Of a stretch of 64,000 bases of DNA, positions 36,113 to 45,266 are shown piece by piece (position 1 is the first letter of the stretch; each line of letters begins with the position of its first letter). This DNA is from Desulfobacillus sp041396245. GTDB taxonomy: Bacteria; Pseudomonadota; Gammaproteobacteria; Burkholderiales; Rhodocyclaceae. The stretch is taken from assembly GCA_041396245.1 (NCBI GenBank), contig JAWKYW010000003.1, positions 124,001 through 188,000 of the forward strand. The letters run 5' to 3'. The position numbers and the translations under genes are program-made. The notes beneath the pieces were generated by a model. The model did no database searches, was not told the origin of the DNA, and saw only the letters and a list, made by a program, of their open reading frames with translations.

Positions 36113-38337
36113 TTCGCGCCCTCCTGCAGGTCGGCCTTCAGGCCGACATCGGCGGCTGTTGTCCCACGGGGACTTCCTTCGGTCGTCGGGCTGAAGCCCG
36201 ACCTACTGTCCGACCTACGAGACAGCGCACCGATGACGCTTTGCCGGATGCCATGCAGGAAGCGGTCCCAGCCGTTCGGGTTCTGGATCACCTCGATGCG
36301 GTGGAAGCTCGGGCAGAGCGCGGCGGCGTGGGCCGCCTCGCCGCAGAGGCCGCAGCCGACGCAGCCGCTGTTGATGGTGGTCACCGGCTCCGTGCGCAGC
36401 GGATCGGGCGAATCCTTGATGGTGAGCGAGGGGCAGCCGGAGAGGCGGATGCAGGCGCGGTCGCCGGTGCATACGTCGTCGTCGATGCCGAAGCGGGTGC
36501 GCACGACGCGTTCGCCCGAGGCGAGCTGCTGCGCCTTGACCGGCCGCTCGCGGCGGGTGCGTTCGAGCATGCACTCGCCGTCGGCGATGATGACCTTGAG
36601 GCCCTTCTCATCGGTGGTCATGGCGCGGCGCAGGGCGTCGGCGACGTCGTCCACCTGGTAGTTGGGCACGCGCTCCAGCCACTTCACGCCGAGGCCGCGC
36701 AGGGTGGACTCGATGCTGATGCGGCTGCCCTCGGCGGGCGACAGGTCGGGCGAGGAGGCGATGTTCTGCGTGCCGGTGGCCGAGGTGTAGCCGTTCTGCA
36801 TGATCACCAGCACGCCGTCGTCGTTGCGAAAGACCGCGTTGGCGACGCCGGTGGTGAGCCCCTGGTGCCAGAAGCCGCCGTCGCCCATGACGGTGATGAT
36901 GCGCTTGCCGAAGTTCGGCCCCATGGCGGAAGCCGCCGCCAGCGAGAGGCCGTAGCCGAGCACGGTGTTGCCGAGGTTGAAGGGCTCCAGCGTGGAAAAG
37001 GTATGGCAGCCGATGTCGGAACTGATGTGGATGCCGCCGAGTTCGCGCTCGATGAGCTTCAGCGCGGTGAACACCGGCCGCTCCGGGCAGCCGATGCAGA
37101 AGCCGGGCGGCCGCGTCGGCACCGGCGTGCCGAGCAGCTCGGTGGCGCGCTGCTTCGCCTGCGCCACGCCGTCGCGCACCGCGTCGACGGCGCGGATGTC
37201 GACGCCGTCGGGCAAAGTCAGCCCAAGGAAGGCGGCGACGCCGTTCAGCACCACCTCGCCGGTGTATTCGCCGGCCATCGGCAGCACGTCCTTGCCGATG
37301 ACGTGGGGGTCGTTGATGTCGGCGCGGCGCAGGATCGAGTTGATGGCCTCCTCGAGGTGGGCGGGCTGGCCCTCCTCCACCACCAGCACGGCGCGCTTGC
37401 CGGAGCAGAAACGGGTGATCTCCTCGGGCACCAGCGGATAGGTGACGTTGAGCACGCAGAGCGGGATGCGCGATGCGCCGTAGGGATCGGCCAGGCCGAG
37501 CTGCTGCAGGGCGCGGATCGTGGTGTTGTACATGCCGCCCTGCAGGACGATGCCGACCTGGCGCAGGTCGCCCGGGAAAAATTCGTTCAGCTGCTCGCGC
37601 TGGATGAACTTCAGCGCCTCGGGCAGGCGCACGTCGATCTTGAGCTTCTCCTGCGTGTAGTTGTGGGGCGGCAGCGGAATGCGCTCGAGGTTGAACACCG
37701 GCTTCGTGACCGGGTTGAGGCGGGAAAACTTCGCGCGGACGTTGTCCTTCGTCTCGAAACTGCCGGTGACGTGGCAGGCGCGGATGCGCAGCTCCAGCAT
37801 CACCGGCGTGTTGCTGGCCTCCGACAGTTCGAAGCCCTTCTCCACCATGCGCACGATGGAAGGCAGGTTCGGCCGCGGATCGAGCAGCCAGATCTGCGAC
37901 TTCTGCGCGAAGGAGTGGCTGCGCTCCTGGATGATGGAGGCGCCCTCGCCGTAGTCCTCGCCGATGACGATCAGCGCGCCGCCGACGACGCCGGCCGAGG
38001 AGAGGTTGGAGAGCGCGTCGGAGGCGACGTTGGTGCCGACCACCGACTTCCAGGTGGCGGCGCCGCGGATCGGGTAATTGATGGAGGCGCCGAGCATGGC
38101 GGCGGCACCGGCTTCGTTGGCGCAGGACTCGAAGTGCACGCCCAGTTCGCCGAGCAGCTCGCGCGCATCGGCCAGCACGTCCATGAGGTGCGACACCGGC
38201 GCGCCCTGGTAGCCGCCGACATAGGAGACACCGCTCTGCAGCAGCGCCTTGGTGACGGCGAGGATGCCCTCGCCGTTGAAGGTCTGGCCGGCGCCCAGCC
38301 GCAATTTGGCGACTTCCGCCTTGAAGGATCGTTCCAT
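36109..38337 (-). CDS. iorA: Indolepyruvate:ferredoxin oxidoreductase, alpha subunit (IorA)
   Basis: A 742-residue thiamine-diphosphate and iron-sulfur subunit. The pyrimidine-binding half opens the protein; the diphosphate-binding motif is MGDGGFWHQGLTTGVANAVF. Two cysteine clusters (CTGDRACIRLSGCP and CVGCGLCGEAAHAAALCP) bind two 4Fe-4S centres. The last 33 codons (from SRRSDSRSGFSP on) are translated from a REP-like element and do not belong to the family, so the tail and the iorB ribosome site were created by a repeat insertion. It catalyses the first step of anaerobic aromatic amino acid oxidation with IorB. Confidence 0.95.
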   Translation of the reverse strand: MERSFKAEVAKLRLGAGQTFNGEGILAVTKALLQSGVSYVGGYQGAPVSHLMDVLADARELLGELGVHFESCANEAGAAAMLGASINYPIRGAATWKSVVGTNVASDALSNLSSAGVVGGALIVIGEDYGEGASIIQERSHSFAQKSQIWLLDPRPNLPSIVRMVEKGFELSEASNTPVMLELRIRACHVTGSFETKDNVRAKFSRLNPVTKPVFNLERIPLPPHNYTQEKLKIDVRLPEALKFIQREQLNEFFPGDLRQVGIVLQGGMYNTTIRALQQLGLADPYGASRIPLCVLNVTYPLVPEEITRFCSGKRAVLVVEEGQPAHLEEAINSILRRADINDPHVIGKDVLPMAGEYTGEVVLNGVAAFLGLTLPDGVDIRAVDAVRDGVAQAKQRATELLGTPVPTRPPGFCIGCPERPVFTALKLIERELGGIHISSDIGCHTFSTLEPFNLGNTVLGYGLSLAAASAMGPNFGKRIITVMGDGGFWHQGLTTGVANAVFRNDDGVLVIMQNGYTSATGTQNIASSPDLSPAEGSRISIESTLRGLGVKWLERVPNYQVDDVADALRRAMTTDEKGLKVIIADGECMLERTRRERPVKAQQLASGERVVRTRFGIDDDVCTGDRACIRLSGCPSLTIKDSPDPLRTEPVTTINSGCVGCGLCGEAAHAAALCPSFHRIEVIQNPNGWDRFLHGIRQSVIGALSRRSDSRSGFSPTTEGSPRGTTAADVGLKADLQEGAK
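36126..36206. repeat. REP-like palindromic unit within the iorA 3' end
   Basis: GTCGGGCTGAAGCCCGAC and TCGGCCTTCAGGCCGA arms with a spacer containing GTCCCACGGGGAC. It is in frame with iorA, encodes its terminal 30 residues and carries the AGGAGG ribosome site used by iorB at its edge. Confidence 0.85.
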
Positions 38338-38404
38338 AATGTCTCTCTGTCGGCGGCCCGGCGTACCGGGACCGCTCTTGTTGTGTCAGGCGATCACTCG
38401 CCGC

Positions 38405-38830
38405 CTATTTCGCGTCGAACCGCTTCACGCCAGCCCGCTTGGCGGCCTTCAGCAAATCCTCGTCCAGCGTCGCCAGGGGCAGCCCTTCGCGCAGGGCCAG
38501 CTCGAGGTACGACGCGTCGTACGCCGACAGCTTGAACCGGCGCGCCAGCTGCAGCGTGCTGCCCAGCGCCTGCGCGGACGTCGCGCCATCGATAACGATA
38601 TCCATCCGCTGCAGCATGCCGACAAAGGCCTCGCTGCGCGCCTCCGTGCCAAGCGCCCTTGCTTCGGCCCTGGCCAGCACGTTGGCGACTTCCAGGCTCC
38701 AGACTCCGGGTACGACAGCCTCGTCGCGGTTCATGGCCTCCAGGACACGCGAGGCATAGGCCAGCTCCTGCGGCTTGCCGTCGCCGAAATACCAGCGCAT
38801 GGCCACGGAATTGTCGAGGACGAAGCTCAT
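38405..38830 (-). CDS. VapC-type PIN-domain toxin
   Basis: A 141-residue PIN-domain toxin starting MSFVLDNSVAMRWYFGD. Acidic residues are in FVLDNS, SLEVANVL and SAYDASYLELA, with LATLDEDLLKAA closing the fold. It lies 112 bases downstream of its antitoxin, farther than usual, between iorA and the pad cluster. Confidence 0.9.
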   Translation of the reverse strand: MSFVLDNSVAMRWYFGDGKPQELAYASRVLEAMNRDEAVVPGVWSLEVANVLARAEARALGTEARSEAFVGMLQRMDIVIDGATSAQALGSTLQLARRFKLSAYDASYLELALREGLPLATLDEDLLKAAKRAGVKRFDAK

Positions 38831-38942
38831 GGACAACCCACCCCCCGCCCCCCGCCCCACGGGCGGGGGTGACGGCAGCTCGCCGCTTCGCGACTCGATA
38901 CTGCTGGCTGTGCCCTCCCCGGGACGGCCCGGCGGCGGACGC

Positions 38943-39185
38943 TCACGGCCGACCTTCCCCGATCAGCGCCTTGATGTCTACGCCCTTGACCGGTCTCTCG
39001 GCCATGAAGCGCTTCATCTCTTCCACCGCCGCGGCGGCATCGTGCCGCCGGGCGCCCTTGGCGGGCACCAGGTCGGCGATCGCCTCGCCGCGATGGGTGA
39101 TCGTGTACCGCTTGCCGGACTGCACGCCGCGCAGCAATTCCGGCAGTTTCGTCTTGGCCTCGTAGGCCCCCACTTCGATCTTCAT
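38943..39185 (-). CDS. Phd-type antitoxin
   Basis: An 80-residue antitoxin beginning MKIEVGAYEAKTKLPELLRGV with KRYTITHRGEAIADLVPA, a clear Phd/YefM N-terminal half. ATG 39185 follows AAAGGAGCC. Upstream is the palindrome AGACCGGTCT. Confidence 0.9.
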   Translation of the reverse strand: MKIEVGAYEAKTKLPELLRGVQSGKRYTITHRGEAIADLVPAKGARRHDAAAAVEEMKRFMAERPVKGVDIKALIGEGRP

Positions 39186-39217
39186 GGCCGGCTCCTTTCG
39201 GTTTCCGACCAGTATAT

Positions 39218-39227
39218 AGACCGGTCT
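39218..39227. promoter_or_regulatory. Palindromic operator of the Phd-type antitoxin
   Basis: AGACCGGTCT is a perfect 10-base palindrome next to a TATATA stretch, just upstream of the antitoxin gene and at the very end of the padI gene. Confidence 0.5.
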
Positions 39228-39242
39228 TTTAGAGGTCAAATA

Positions 39243-40598
39243 TCATGCGATTCGTCCGGTCATGGCCTGCGCCATCGCCGGATGGCGGCCCTCGGCGAGG
39301 CTCCTGATGAAGCCGGCGTTCTTCTCCACCGTGCCTTCGATGTGCGCGACCTGCTCGGGTTCGAGGTGGCGGTACTTGCCGAGGGCTTCGAGGTAGGCGT
39401 CGATCGGCAGCGCATCGTCGAGCGGGCGCGACAGGCGCAGGCCGTCGCGCGGATTGAAATCCCACAGCATGACGAAGTTCGTCTCGACGGCCTTCCGCGC
39501 CACCTCGATGTTCTCGTGCGAGGGGAAGCGCCAGCCGGTGGTGCACGGCGAGTAGATGTGCAGGTAGGCGAAGCCGCGCTTGGAGGCGGCGATGGCCTTG
39601 TCCAGCTTGGCGTAGAGGTCTTCCATGAAGGCGGTGGAGGCCGTGGCGACGTACTCGCAGTTGTGCATCATCATCAGCAGGGGCATGTTCTTGGCGTCCT
39701 GCGTCTTGCCGTGGCCGCGCTCGCCGACCGGCGTGGTCGAGGTCCACGCGCCGAAGGGCGTGCAGCTCGAGCGCTGCATGCCGGTGTTCATGTAGCCCTC
39801 GTTGTCGACGCAGATGAAGAGGATCTGCTCGCCGCGCTCGGCGGCGCCGGAGAGCGACTGGAAGCCGACGTCGGAGGCGCCGCCGTCGCCGGCCAGCGCC
39901 ACGGCGTTCACCTCCCGGCCCTGGCGCTTGTAATGGCGCTTGACGCCGGTGAGCATGGAGGCGGTGTTGGTGAGCAGCGGGTGGAAGACGGGCACCTTGG
40001 TGCCGGTCAGGCCGTTGTAGCCGACCGAGCCCATGCCGGGGATGCAGCCGGGCGGCGTGGCGAGCACGGTGTCGGGGCCGATGCGCCGCATCGTGTGGCG
40101 CATGATCAGCTCGGTGTTGCAGCCCTGGCAGCCGGCCAGGCCCGGCACGAAGAGGTCTTCCAGGTCGCCGACCTCGTTGTAGATGTTGGCGGTGGTGAGG
40201 TACTTCAGTGCGCCACGGTCGCAGGCCTTGACGCAGGCCGGGGCGCCGCCGCAGCTGTCGCACTTGACGACGTGGCCGGCCGCGGCGTTGTAGACGATGC
40301 CGCCGAAGGCGCAGCCGACGGTGCACAGCAGGCAGTTCACGCACTTCGAGCCGTCCCAGTCGATCGTGCCGTCGGCGTCGTCCTTGGCCAGTGCCGCCGC
40401 CGGGCAGTTCGAGACGCATTTCGGGTCGCCGCACTGGCGGCACATCGCCAGCTCGAAGTTGTCGCCGTCGGCGACGATCTGGATGCGCGAGTTGATGATG
40501 TCCGAATTGCCGGCCTTGGCCGTGGCGCAGGCCGTCATGCAGGCATTGCAGCCGTCGCAGTGCTCGGGCTTGAAGGCTATCGTGTTGTAGGCGCCCAT
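39243..40598 (-). CDS. padI: Phenylglyoxylate:acceptor oxidoreductase, thiamine-diphosphate/ferredoxin subunit (PadI-like)
   Basis: A 451-residue protein. The N-terminal 140 residues are a multi-cluster ferredoxin domain (CDGCNACMTAC, CRQCGDPKCVSNCP, CVNCLLCTVGC, CDSCGGAPACVKAC). The rest is the thiamine-diphosphate beta domain of 2-oxoacid oxidoreductases (GCQGC, GDGGASDVGFQSLSGA). With the gamma, delta, alpha and flavin subunits it would oxidise phenylglyoxylate to benzoyl-CoA and CO2. It is the last gene of the pad operon; ATG 40598 follows CTGGAGA and the gene is separated from padH by two bases. The ferredoxin-beta fusion matches PadI of Azoarcus evansii as I know it. Confidence 0.9.
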   Translation of the reverse strand: MGAYNTIAFKPEHCDGCNACMTACATAKAGNSDIINSRIQIVADGDNFELAMCRQCGDPKCVSNCPAAALAKDDADGTIDWDGSKCVNCLLCTVGCAFGGIVYNAAAGHVVKCDSCGGAPACVKACDRGALKYLTTANIYNEVGDLEDLFVPGLAGCQGCNTELIMRHTMRRIGPDTVLATPPGCIPGMGSVGYNGLTGTKVPVFHPLLTNTASMLTGVKRHYKRQGREVNAVALAGDGGASDVGFQSLSGAAERGEQILFICVDNEGYMNTGMQRSSCTPFGAWTSTTPVGERGHGKTQDAKNMPLLMMMHNCEYVATASTAFMEDLYAKLDKAIAASKRGFAYLHIYSPCTTGWRFPSHENIEVARKAVETNFVMLWDFNPRDGLRLSRPLDDALPIDAYLEALGKYRHLEPEQVAHIEGTVEKNAGFIRSLAEGRHPAMAQAMTGRIA

Positions 40599-40600
40599 GC

Positions 40601-41842
40601 TTATCTCCAGGTGCGCGACATGATGGCGCGCGCGGTTTTCTGTGGCTCGGCGATGAAGGCTTCGCGCACAGGCGACAGGTCGATGCGGCGCAGGATGATC
40701 TCCCACATCACGCCCGGGTCGAAGGGCACGTTGATGCCGAAGATGCCGGTGAGGCGGTTGTCCTGCATGACGATCTTCAGGTAATGCTTCGCGTCGGCTT
40801 CCTTCCTCACCACCTCCCCTGCATCCTGGCTGCCGACGGAGACCGCCTGCTGACCGAAGAAGGTGTAGGTGTTGAGCGGCACGCCGCCGGGCCAGGGCTT
40901 GACGGCCGGGTCGCCGGCCATCGCCATGCCGGCGATCTTTCCCTGCTCGACGGCGCTCGGCAGGATGCCGTTGAGCGACTTCGCGCCATCGTAGAAGCCC
41001 TTGGCCTGGGCGACGTCGCCGGCGGCCCAGATGCCGTCCACGCTGCTGCGCATGCTGTCGTCGACGAGTATGCCGCGGTCGACCGCCACGCCGGAGCCGG
41101 CGAGGAAGTCGGTCACCGGCGCCACGCCGGCGGCGACCAGCAGCAGGTCGGTATCGAGCGAGGCACCGCCGTCGGTGGTGACGCGGACGCCCTTCCCCGC
41201 CGCCTCGCAGCGGCTGACTTTTGCGCCGAGCAGGAGCTTGATGCCTTTGGCGGCGAAGGCGGCCTCGATGATCGCGGAAGCCTCGGCGTCGAAGTAGCCG
41301 GCGAGCACGCGCGGCTGCATCTCCACCACCGTGACCTGGGCGCCGGCCTTGGCGAGGTTCTCGGCGGCGTGCATGCCGACCAGCCCGGCGCCGAGCACGA
41401 CGGCCTGCTTCGTCTGCGGCAGCGCCCGGTGCAGGCCGATGGCGTCGGCCAGCGTGCGCAGGACATGGAAATTCACGTCCTGCAGGCCGGGGATCGGCGG
41501 CAGGATCGGCGCCGCGCCGGTGGCGAGCAGCAGCTTGGCGTAGGCGATCTCCTCGCCGCTGGAGAGCTTCGCGCGCTTCGCGGCGGCATCGACGGAAGTG
41601 ACGGCGGCGCCGCGGATGAAGCCGACCCTGTTCTGCTCGAACCAGGCGCCGTCCTTGAGCGCCACGCGCTCGGGCGCCGAGCGGCCGGACACGACGTAGG
41701 GCAGCACGGTGGGCGAATACGGCAGCGCGTCGTCGCGCGTCACCAGCGTGACGCTGCCATCGGCGTCCTGCATGCGGATCGCCTGGAGGGCCGAGAGCGC
41801 GGCGTGGCTGGCGCCGACGATAAGGTATTCAGTCTGTTGCAT
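40601..41842 (-). CDS. padH: Phenylglyoxylate dehydrogenase flavoprotein subunit (PadH-like)
   Basis: A 413-residue FAD/NAD(P) oxidoreductase with dinucleotide-binding motifs at the N-terminus (IVGASHAALSALQAI) and centre (VVLGAGLVGMHAAENLAKAG) and the FAD-binding SSVDGIWAAGDVAQAKGF. It would pass electrons from the iron-sulfur subunits to NAD+. Position between the alpha and beta subunits fits padH. A 9-bp-period repeat separates it from padG. Confidence 0.9.
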   Translation of the reverse strand: MQQTEYLIVGASHAALSALQAIRMQDADGSVTLVTRDDALPYSPTVLPYVVSGRSAPERVALKDGAWFEQNRVGFIRGAAVTSVDAAAKRAKLSSGEEIAYAKLLLATGAAPILPPIPGLQDVNFHVLRTLADAIGLHRALPQTKQAVVLGAGLVGMHAAENLAKAGAQVTVVEMQPRVLAGYFDAEASAIIEAAFAAKGIKLLLGAKVSRCEAAGKGVRVTTDGGASLDTDLLLVAAGVAPVTDFLAGSGVAVDRGILVDDSMRSSVDGIWAAGDVAQAKGFYDGAKSLNGILPSAVEQGKIAGMAMAGDPAVKPWPGGVPLNTYTFFGQQAVSVGSQDAGEVVRKEADAKHYLKIVMQDNRLTGIFGINVPFDPGVMWEIILRRIDLSPVREAFIAEPQKTARAIMSRTWR

Positions 41843-41874
41843 ATCGTTTCCGCCTTATGCGCAAGTAATACTAA

Positions 41875-41980
41875 AACCCTGAACCACGGAGAGCACGGAG
41901 ATCACGGAGAAACCATATAAACATCTGTTCTCATGCCTTTCTCCGCGTCCTCCGTGTTCTCCGTGGTCAATGCTTTGCTG
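41875..41980. repeat. Variant 9-bp-period hairpin repeat (CACGGAGA units)
   Basis: ACCACGGAGAGCACGGAGAT followed by CACGGAGAAA, a short A/T-rich centre, then TTTCTCCGCGTCCTCCGTG and TTCTCCGTGGT. Architecture is the same as the CGCAAAG repeats, with another sequence. It sits between padG and padH. Confidence 0.8.
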
Positions 41981-41981
41981 T

Positions 41982-43205
41982 TCAATCGTTTTCGTTCAGC
42001 CACACCGTCTCGCCGACCTGACCGTCCCTGGCCAGCGCCTGCACGCGCTCGATGGCGCGGCCGAAGTGGTCGGTGGTGATGTCGGCGCCGGCCAGCCCGC
42101 CGATGAAGCTCATGGCGGCGGGACGCTGGCTCGCAAACTGCAGCGCGCCGATGACGTCCTGGAAGAGCGGGCCGCTGTTCCAGCCGAAGCTCACCGAGCG
42201 GTCGACGACGCCGACGGCCTTCAGGCCGTTAAGGGTCGTGGCGATGGCCTGCACCGGGAAGGGACGGTAGGTCTTGACCTTGACCAGGCCGACGCGCTCG
42301 CCGCGGTCGCGTGCTTCATCCACCGCGTCCTTGGCGGCGCCGGTCATGGAGCCGAGGGTGACCAGCGCCACTTCGGCGTCGTCCATGCGGTAGCTTTCGA
42401 CCAGCGGCGCGTGGCGGCGGCCGACGATGCGCGCCCAGTCTTCGTGCGCCGCCTCGATGGCGGCCAGCGCGTTCTGCATGCCCGCGCACTGGCCCTTGCG
42501 GTAGCGCACGAACAGCGCCGGGCCGGGGCCGCCGGCGCCGCCGGTGAGCGGATCGATGGCCATCGGCCGCGAGGGGTCGAGGGCGGCGTGCCAGTTGACC
42601 GAGGGCGGCGGCAGGAAGGCGTCGACCGCCTCCTGCGTCGGCAGCTCGACGCGCGTCGCGCCGTAGGAAAGATAGTTGCCGTCGTGGCAGACGTTGACCG
42701 GCAGCATGACGTCGCGGTGCTCGGCGACCTTGTAGGCCATGATGGTGGTGTCGAGCACCTCCTGCACGGTCTCGCAGTACATCTGGATCCAGCCGACCTC
42801 GCGCACGCTCATGGCGTCCTGGTGGCCGCCCCAGACGCTCTGCGGCGTCAGCGTGTCCCGCGTGACGATGGACATCACCATCGGCATGCGCAGGCCGGGC
42901 GTGCGGAGATAAGGCTCGAACATGAAGGCCAGGCCGGGGCCGCAGGTGCCGGTGTAGGTGCGCGCGCCGGCGAGCGTGCCGCCGTGCAGCACCGAGAGCA
43001 CCGAGTGCTCGCCCTCTACGTCGACGATCTCGGCGTTCAACTTGCCGTCGGCGACAAACTTGGCGAGGTACTCGACCAGCGAGGACTGCGGCGTGATGGG
43101 ATAGACGGCAACCATGTCGACGCGCGCCAGCGTCACCGCCCAGGCGGCGGCCTCGTTGCCGTCGCAGACGATGGCCTTGGATTTGGGTTTAAGGACGGCG
43201 GACAT
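41982..43205 (-). CDS. padG: Phenylglyoxylate:acceptor oxidoreductase, alpha subunit (PadG-like)
   Basis: A 407-residue 2-oxoacid:ferredoxin oxidoreductase alpha subunit: DGNEAAAWAVTLARVDMVAVYPITPQS at the start (pyrimidine-binding fold), VEGEHSVLSVLHGGTLAGAR and the GPGLAFMFEP region. The C-terminal transketolase-like domain includes VGLVKVKTYRPFP. It pairs with PadI for thiamine catalysis. The start overlaps the padF stop (TGATG). Confidence 0.92.
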   Translation of the reverse strand: MSAVLKPKSKAIVCDGNEAAAWAVTLARVDMVAVYPITPQSSLVEYLAKFVADGKLNAEIVDVEGEHSVLSVLHGGTLAGARTYTGTCGPGLAFMFEPYLRTPGLRMPMVMSIVTRDTLTPQSVWGGHQDAMSVREVGWIQMYCETVQEVLDTTIMAYKVAEHRDVMLPVNVCHDGNYLSYGATRVELPTQEAVDAFLPPPSVNWHAALDPSRPMAIDPLTGGAGGPGPALFVRYRKGQCAGMQNALAAIEAAHEDWARIVGRRHAPLVESYRMDDAEVALVTLGSMTGAAKDAVDEARDRGERVGLVKVKTYRPFPVQAIATTLNGLKAVGVVDRSVSFGWNSGPLFQDVIGALQFASQRPAAMSFIGGLAGADITTDHFGRAIERVQALARDGQVGETVWLNEND

Positions 43206-43495
43206 CAGGCTCCCTCCCCGACCATGGTGATCGCCCGCTGCGGGCATTCCGTGGCGCAGATGCCGCAACCCTTGCAGGTGGCGAGGTCGATGTCGAACCA
43301 GGCGGATTTCTCGACGACGCACTGCACCGGGCAGTAGAGCCAGCAGACTGCGCACTTCACGCACTTGGCACGGTCGACCACCGGCTTCATGCTGCGCCAG
43401 TCGCCCGGCAGCATGGGATTCATTTTCGTGGCGATCGGGCACAGGTCGCCGGGGACCTGCGACGAATCGAACATGGGATAGGACTGCTGCTTCAT
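43205..43495 (-). CDS. padF: Phenylglyoxylate dehydrogenase delta subunit, 2[4Fe-4S] ferredoxin (PadF-like)
   Basis: A 96-residue ferredoxin subunit with CVKCAVCWLYCPVQC and CKGCGICATECP, two 4Fe-4S motifs, as in the delta subunits of pyruvate-type oxidoreductases. I choose ATG 43495 (MKQQSYPMFDSS) with GGAGGCGAAAGC upstream; an earlier in-frame ATG lacks a ribosome site. Confidence 0.92.
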   Translation of the reverse strand: MKQQSYPMFDSSQVPGDLCPIATKMNPMLPGDWRSMKPVVDRAKCVKCAVCWLYCPVQCVVEKSAWFDIDLATCKGCGICATECPQRAITMVGEGA

Positions 43496-43601
43496 GCTTT
43501 CGCCTCCGAACCCGCATTGATTGAGCAACCGCCAAGCTGTCGGCTCACAGCAGCATTCGCGGTCGGTCGCATCCCCGCTGCGCGGGGCCCCTGCTTCCTG
43601 C

Positions 43602-44174
43602 TCATGCTGCTACTCTCCTGTCAAATGTATGCACCGTCGTTTCGTTGTAGCCGCGCTCGAGCGCCTGCAGGTTTTGCTGCAGGCCGGCGTCGCGGAAGTC
43701 GGAGTCCTCGACCGCCGCGCGCAGGGAATCGAGGGACACCAGCCCGGTGGTTTTGGCGAAGGCCCCAAGCATCAGGGTGTTGGTGATCGGCCGCTTGAAG
43801 ATGTCGAGGGCGATGGCGACGGCGTCGCACAGGCCGACGGTGGCGACCTTGCCCGGCACCTCAAGCTCGCCGATGGGCTTGCCGGTGGTCTGGATCCAGG
43901 TGCCGTTGTCGCGGATGCCGTCGAAGACATTCACCGCGCGGCCGACGGTCGGGTCGATGCACAGCACGCAGTCGGGCCGGTAGATGTTGGTCATCTGGCG
44001 GATTTCGCGCGTGTCCATGCGCAGGAAGCTCGCCACCGGCGCGCCGCGCCGCTCGAAGCCGAAGGACGGCACGGCGACGACATACTTGCCCTCATTGACC
44101 AGCGCGGCAGCCAGGATGCCGCCGGCCATCACCGCGCCCTGGCCGCCACGGCCGTGAATTCTGATTTCGACCAT
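43602..44174 (-). CDS. padE: Phenylglyoxylate dehydrogenase gamma subunit (PadE-like)
   Basis: A 190-residue gamma subunit of the 2-oxoacid oxidoreductase family (IRIHGRGGQGAVMAGGILA, VPSFGFERRGAPVASFLR, NTLMLGAFAKTTGLVS). ATG 44174 follows GGAGGAGC. The CoA-binding role is that of the family. A REP-like repeat lies just upstream, between padD and padE. Confidence 0.92.
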   Translation of the reverse strand: MVEIRIHGRGGQGAVMAGGILAAALVNEGKYVVAVPSFGFERRGAPVASFLRMDTREIRQMTNIYRPDCVLCIDPTVGRAVNVFDGIRDNGTWIQTTGKPIGELEVPGKVATVGLCDAVAIALDIFKRPITNTLMLGAFAKTTGLVSLDSLRAAVEDSDFRDAGLQQNLQALERGYNETTVHTFDRRVAA

Positions 44175-44185
44175 CCCCTGCTCCT

Positions 44186-44256
44186 CCGTAGGTCGGGTTT
44201 CAGCCCGACTCTTGCTGTTGCCGAAGCGCCGAAGTCGGCCTGAAGGCCGACCTACT
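44186..44256. repeat. REP-like palindromic unit between padD and padE
   Basis: GTAGGTCGGGTTTCAGCCC and GTCGGCCTGAAGGCCGACC with a short spacer. Its edge supplies the TAG stop codon of padD on the minus strand. Confidence 0.85.
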
Positions 44257-45145
44257 TTGTCCAGCCCGGCTTGATGCCCGGCTGGACTTCGCCCTGCCCG
44301 CGCACCGGCAGGACCGGCAATGTGTACCCCTGATTGTAGGCCGCCCGGGCAACGAGGGTGAATTTCAGCCACCAGCCGGTCACCAAAGCCACCACGCCGG
44401 CCGCCACGGCGAAGAACGGCAGCACGCCACCGTAGAAAATGCCGGAGACGATGAGGATCTCCGGCGCCAGCTGGCCGAGCATCTCGAACTTGGCGCCGAA
44501 GGGCCGCAGCACTTCCATCGCTTTTTTCGGCAGGCCGCTTTTTTCGAGCGCCCGGTAATAGAGCGTCCAGGCAATGCGGCGCAGGATCAGCGCGCCGAGC
44601 AGCGCCCCCGCGAGCCAGCGCGGGGACGTGCCGGGCAGGAAGGCGGCAAGCGCCGTCGCCAGCCCGGCCCCTTCGACAAAACCGGTGGCGAGGATCAGCG
44701 GCACGATCTTCGGCTCGCGCCAGGCGGGAATGCCCTTGGCGGCGTGCAGGATGCGTCCCTGGCAATACAGGAAGGCGACGCCCAGCAGCGCCGCCATGCC
44801 GACGAACACGCCGCCGCCCATCCAGACCGCGGCAAGCGTGGTGAGGAACAGCGGCACGGCGACGATGCCTTCGCGCGTCATCCACGAGGTCTGCGGATGG
44901 AAGAAGACGTTGATGGCGCGCAGCGGCCGTCCGATTTCGAGCCAGACGCAGGTCAGGCCGACGCCGACGAAGGCCAGCGCCAGCAGCGCCTGGATGCGGA
45001 AGGCGTCAACGCTGCCCGAGGCCAGCGTGGCGAAGAACAGCAGCCCGGTGCCGGTGCCGCCGCCGATGAAGTTGCAGGCGGCACGCCAGTCCCAGTTGGT
45101 CTGGTGCCAGGGGGTGACGCGGCCGGGTTGTATGCTCGTTTTCAT
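44252..45145 (-). CDS. padD: Phenylacetyl-CoA:acceptor oxidoreductase membrane subunit (PadD-like)
   Basis: A 297-residue integral membrane protein with eight or nine hydrophobic segments, of the NrfD/DmsC-like anchor type (WDWRAACNFIGGGTGTGLLFF, WLEIGRPLRAINVFFHPQTSWM). It would anchor PadB and PadC and pass electrons to the quinone pool. The stop codon TAG is formed by the first bases of an adjoining REP-like repeat. Confidence 0.92.
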   Translation of the reverse strand: MKTSIQPGRVTPWHQTNWDWRAACNFIGGGTGTGLLFFATLASGSVDAFRIQALLALAFVGVGLTCVWLEIGRPLRAINVFFHPQTSWMTREGIVAVPLFLTTLAAVWMGGGVFVGMAALLGVAFLYCQGRILHAAKGIPAWREPKIVPLILATGFVEGAGLATALAAFLPGTSPRWLAGALLGALILRRIAWTLYYRALEKSGLPKKAMEVLRPFGAKFEMLGQLAPEILIVSGIFYGGVLPFFAVAAGVVALVTGWWLKFTLVARAAYNQGYTLPVLPVRGQGEVQPGIKPGWTK

Positions 45146-45149
45146 CAGA

Positions 45150-45262
45150 ACCCCAATCTCTCTCGACGCAAAGGACGCAAAGACGCAAAGATCGCAAGGA
45201 AGTCACGCAATAAAGCACCTCTTTGCGTCCTTGGCGTCTTTGCGCTCTTTGCGTCAGAAGCG
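45150..45262. repeat. 9-bp-period hairpin repeat, copy 3
   Basis: CGACGCAAAGGACGCAAAGA units, an unrelated centre and complementary CTTTGCGTCCTTGGCGTC units, ending AGAAGCGGTTTTCAT next to the padC stop codon. It lies between padC and padD. Confidence 0.8.
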
Positions 45263-45266
45263 GTTT

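Noticed and set aside
35366..45262. CRISPR array
   Set aside because: The repeats are hairpins with irregular or no spacers and no cas genes are present.
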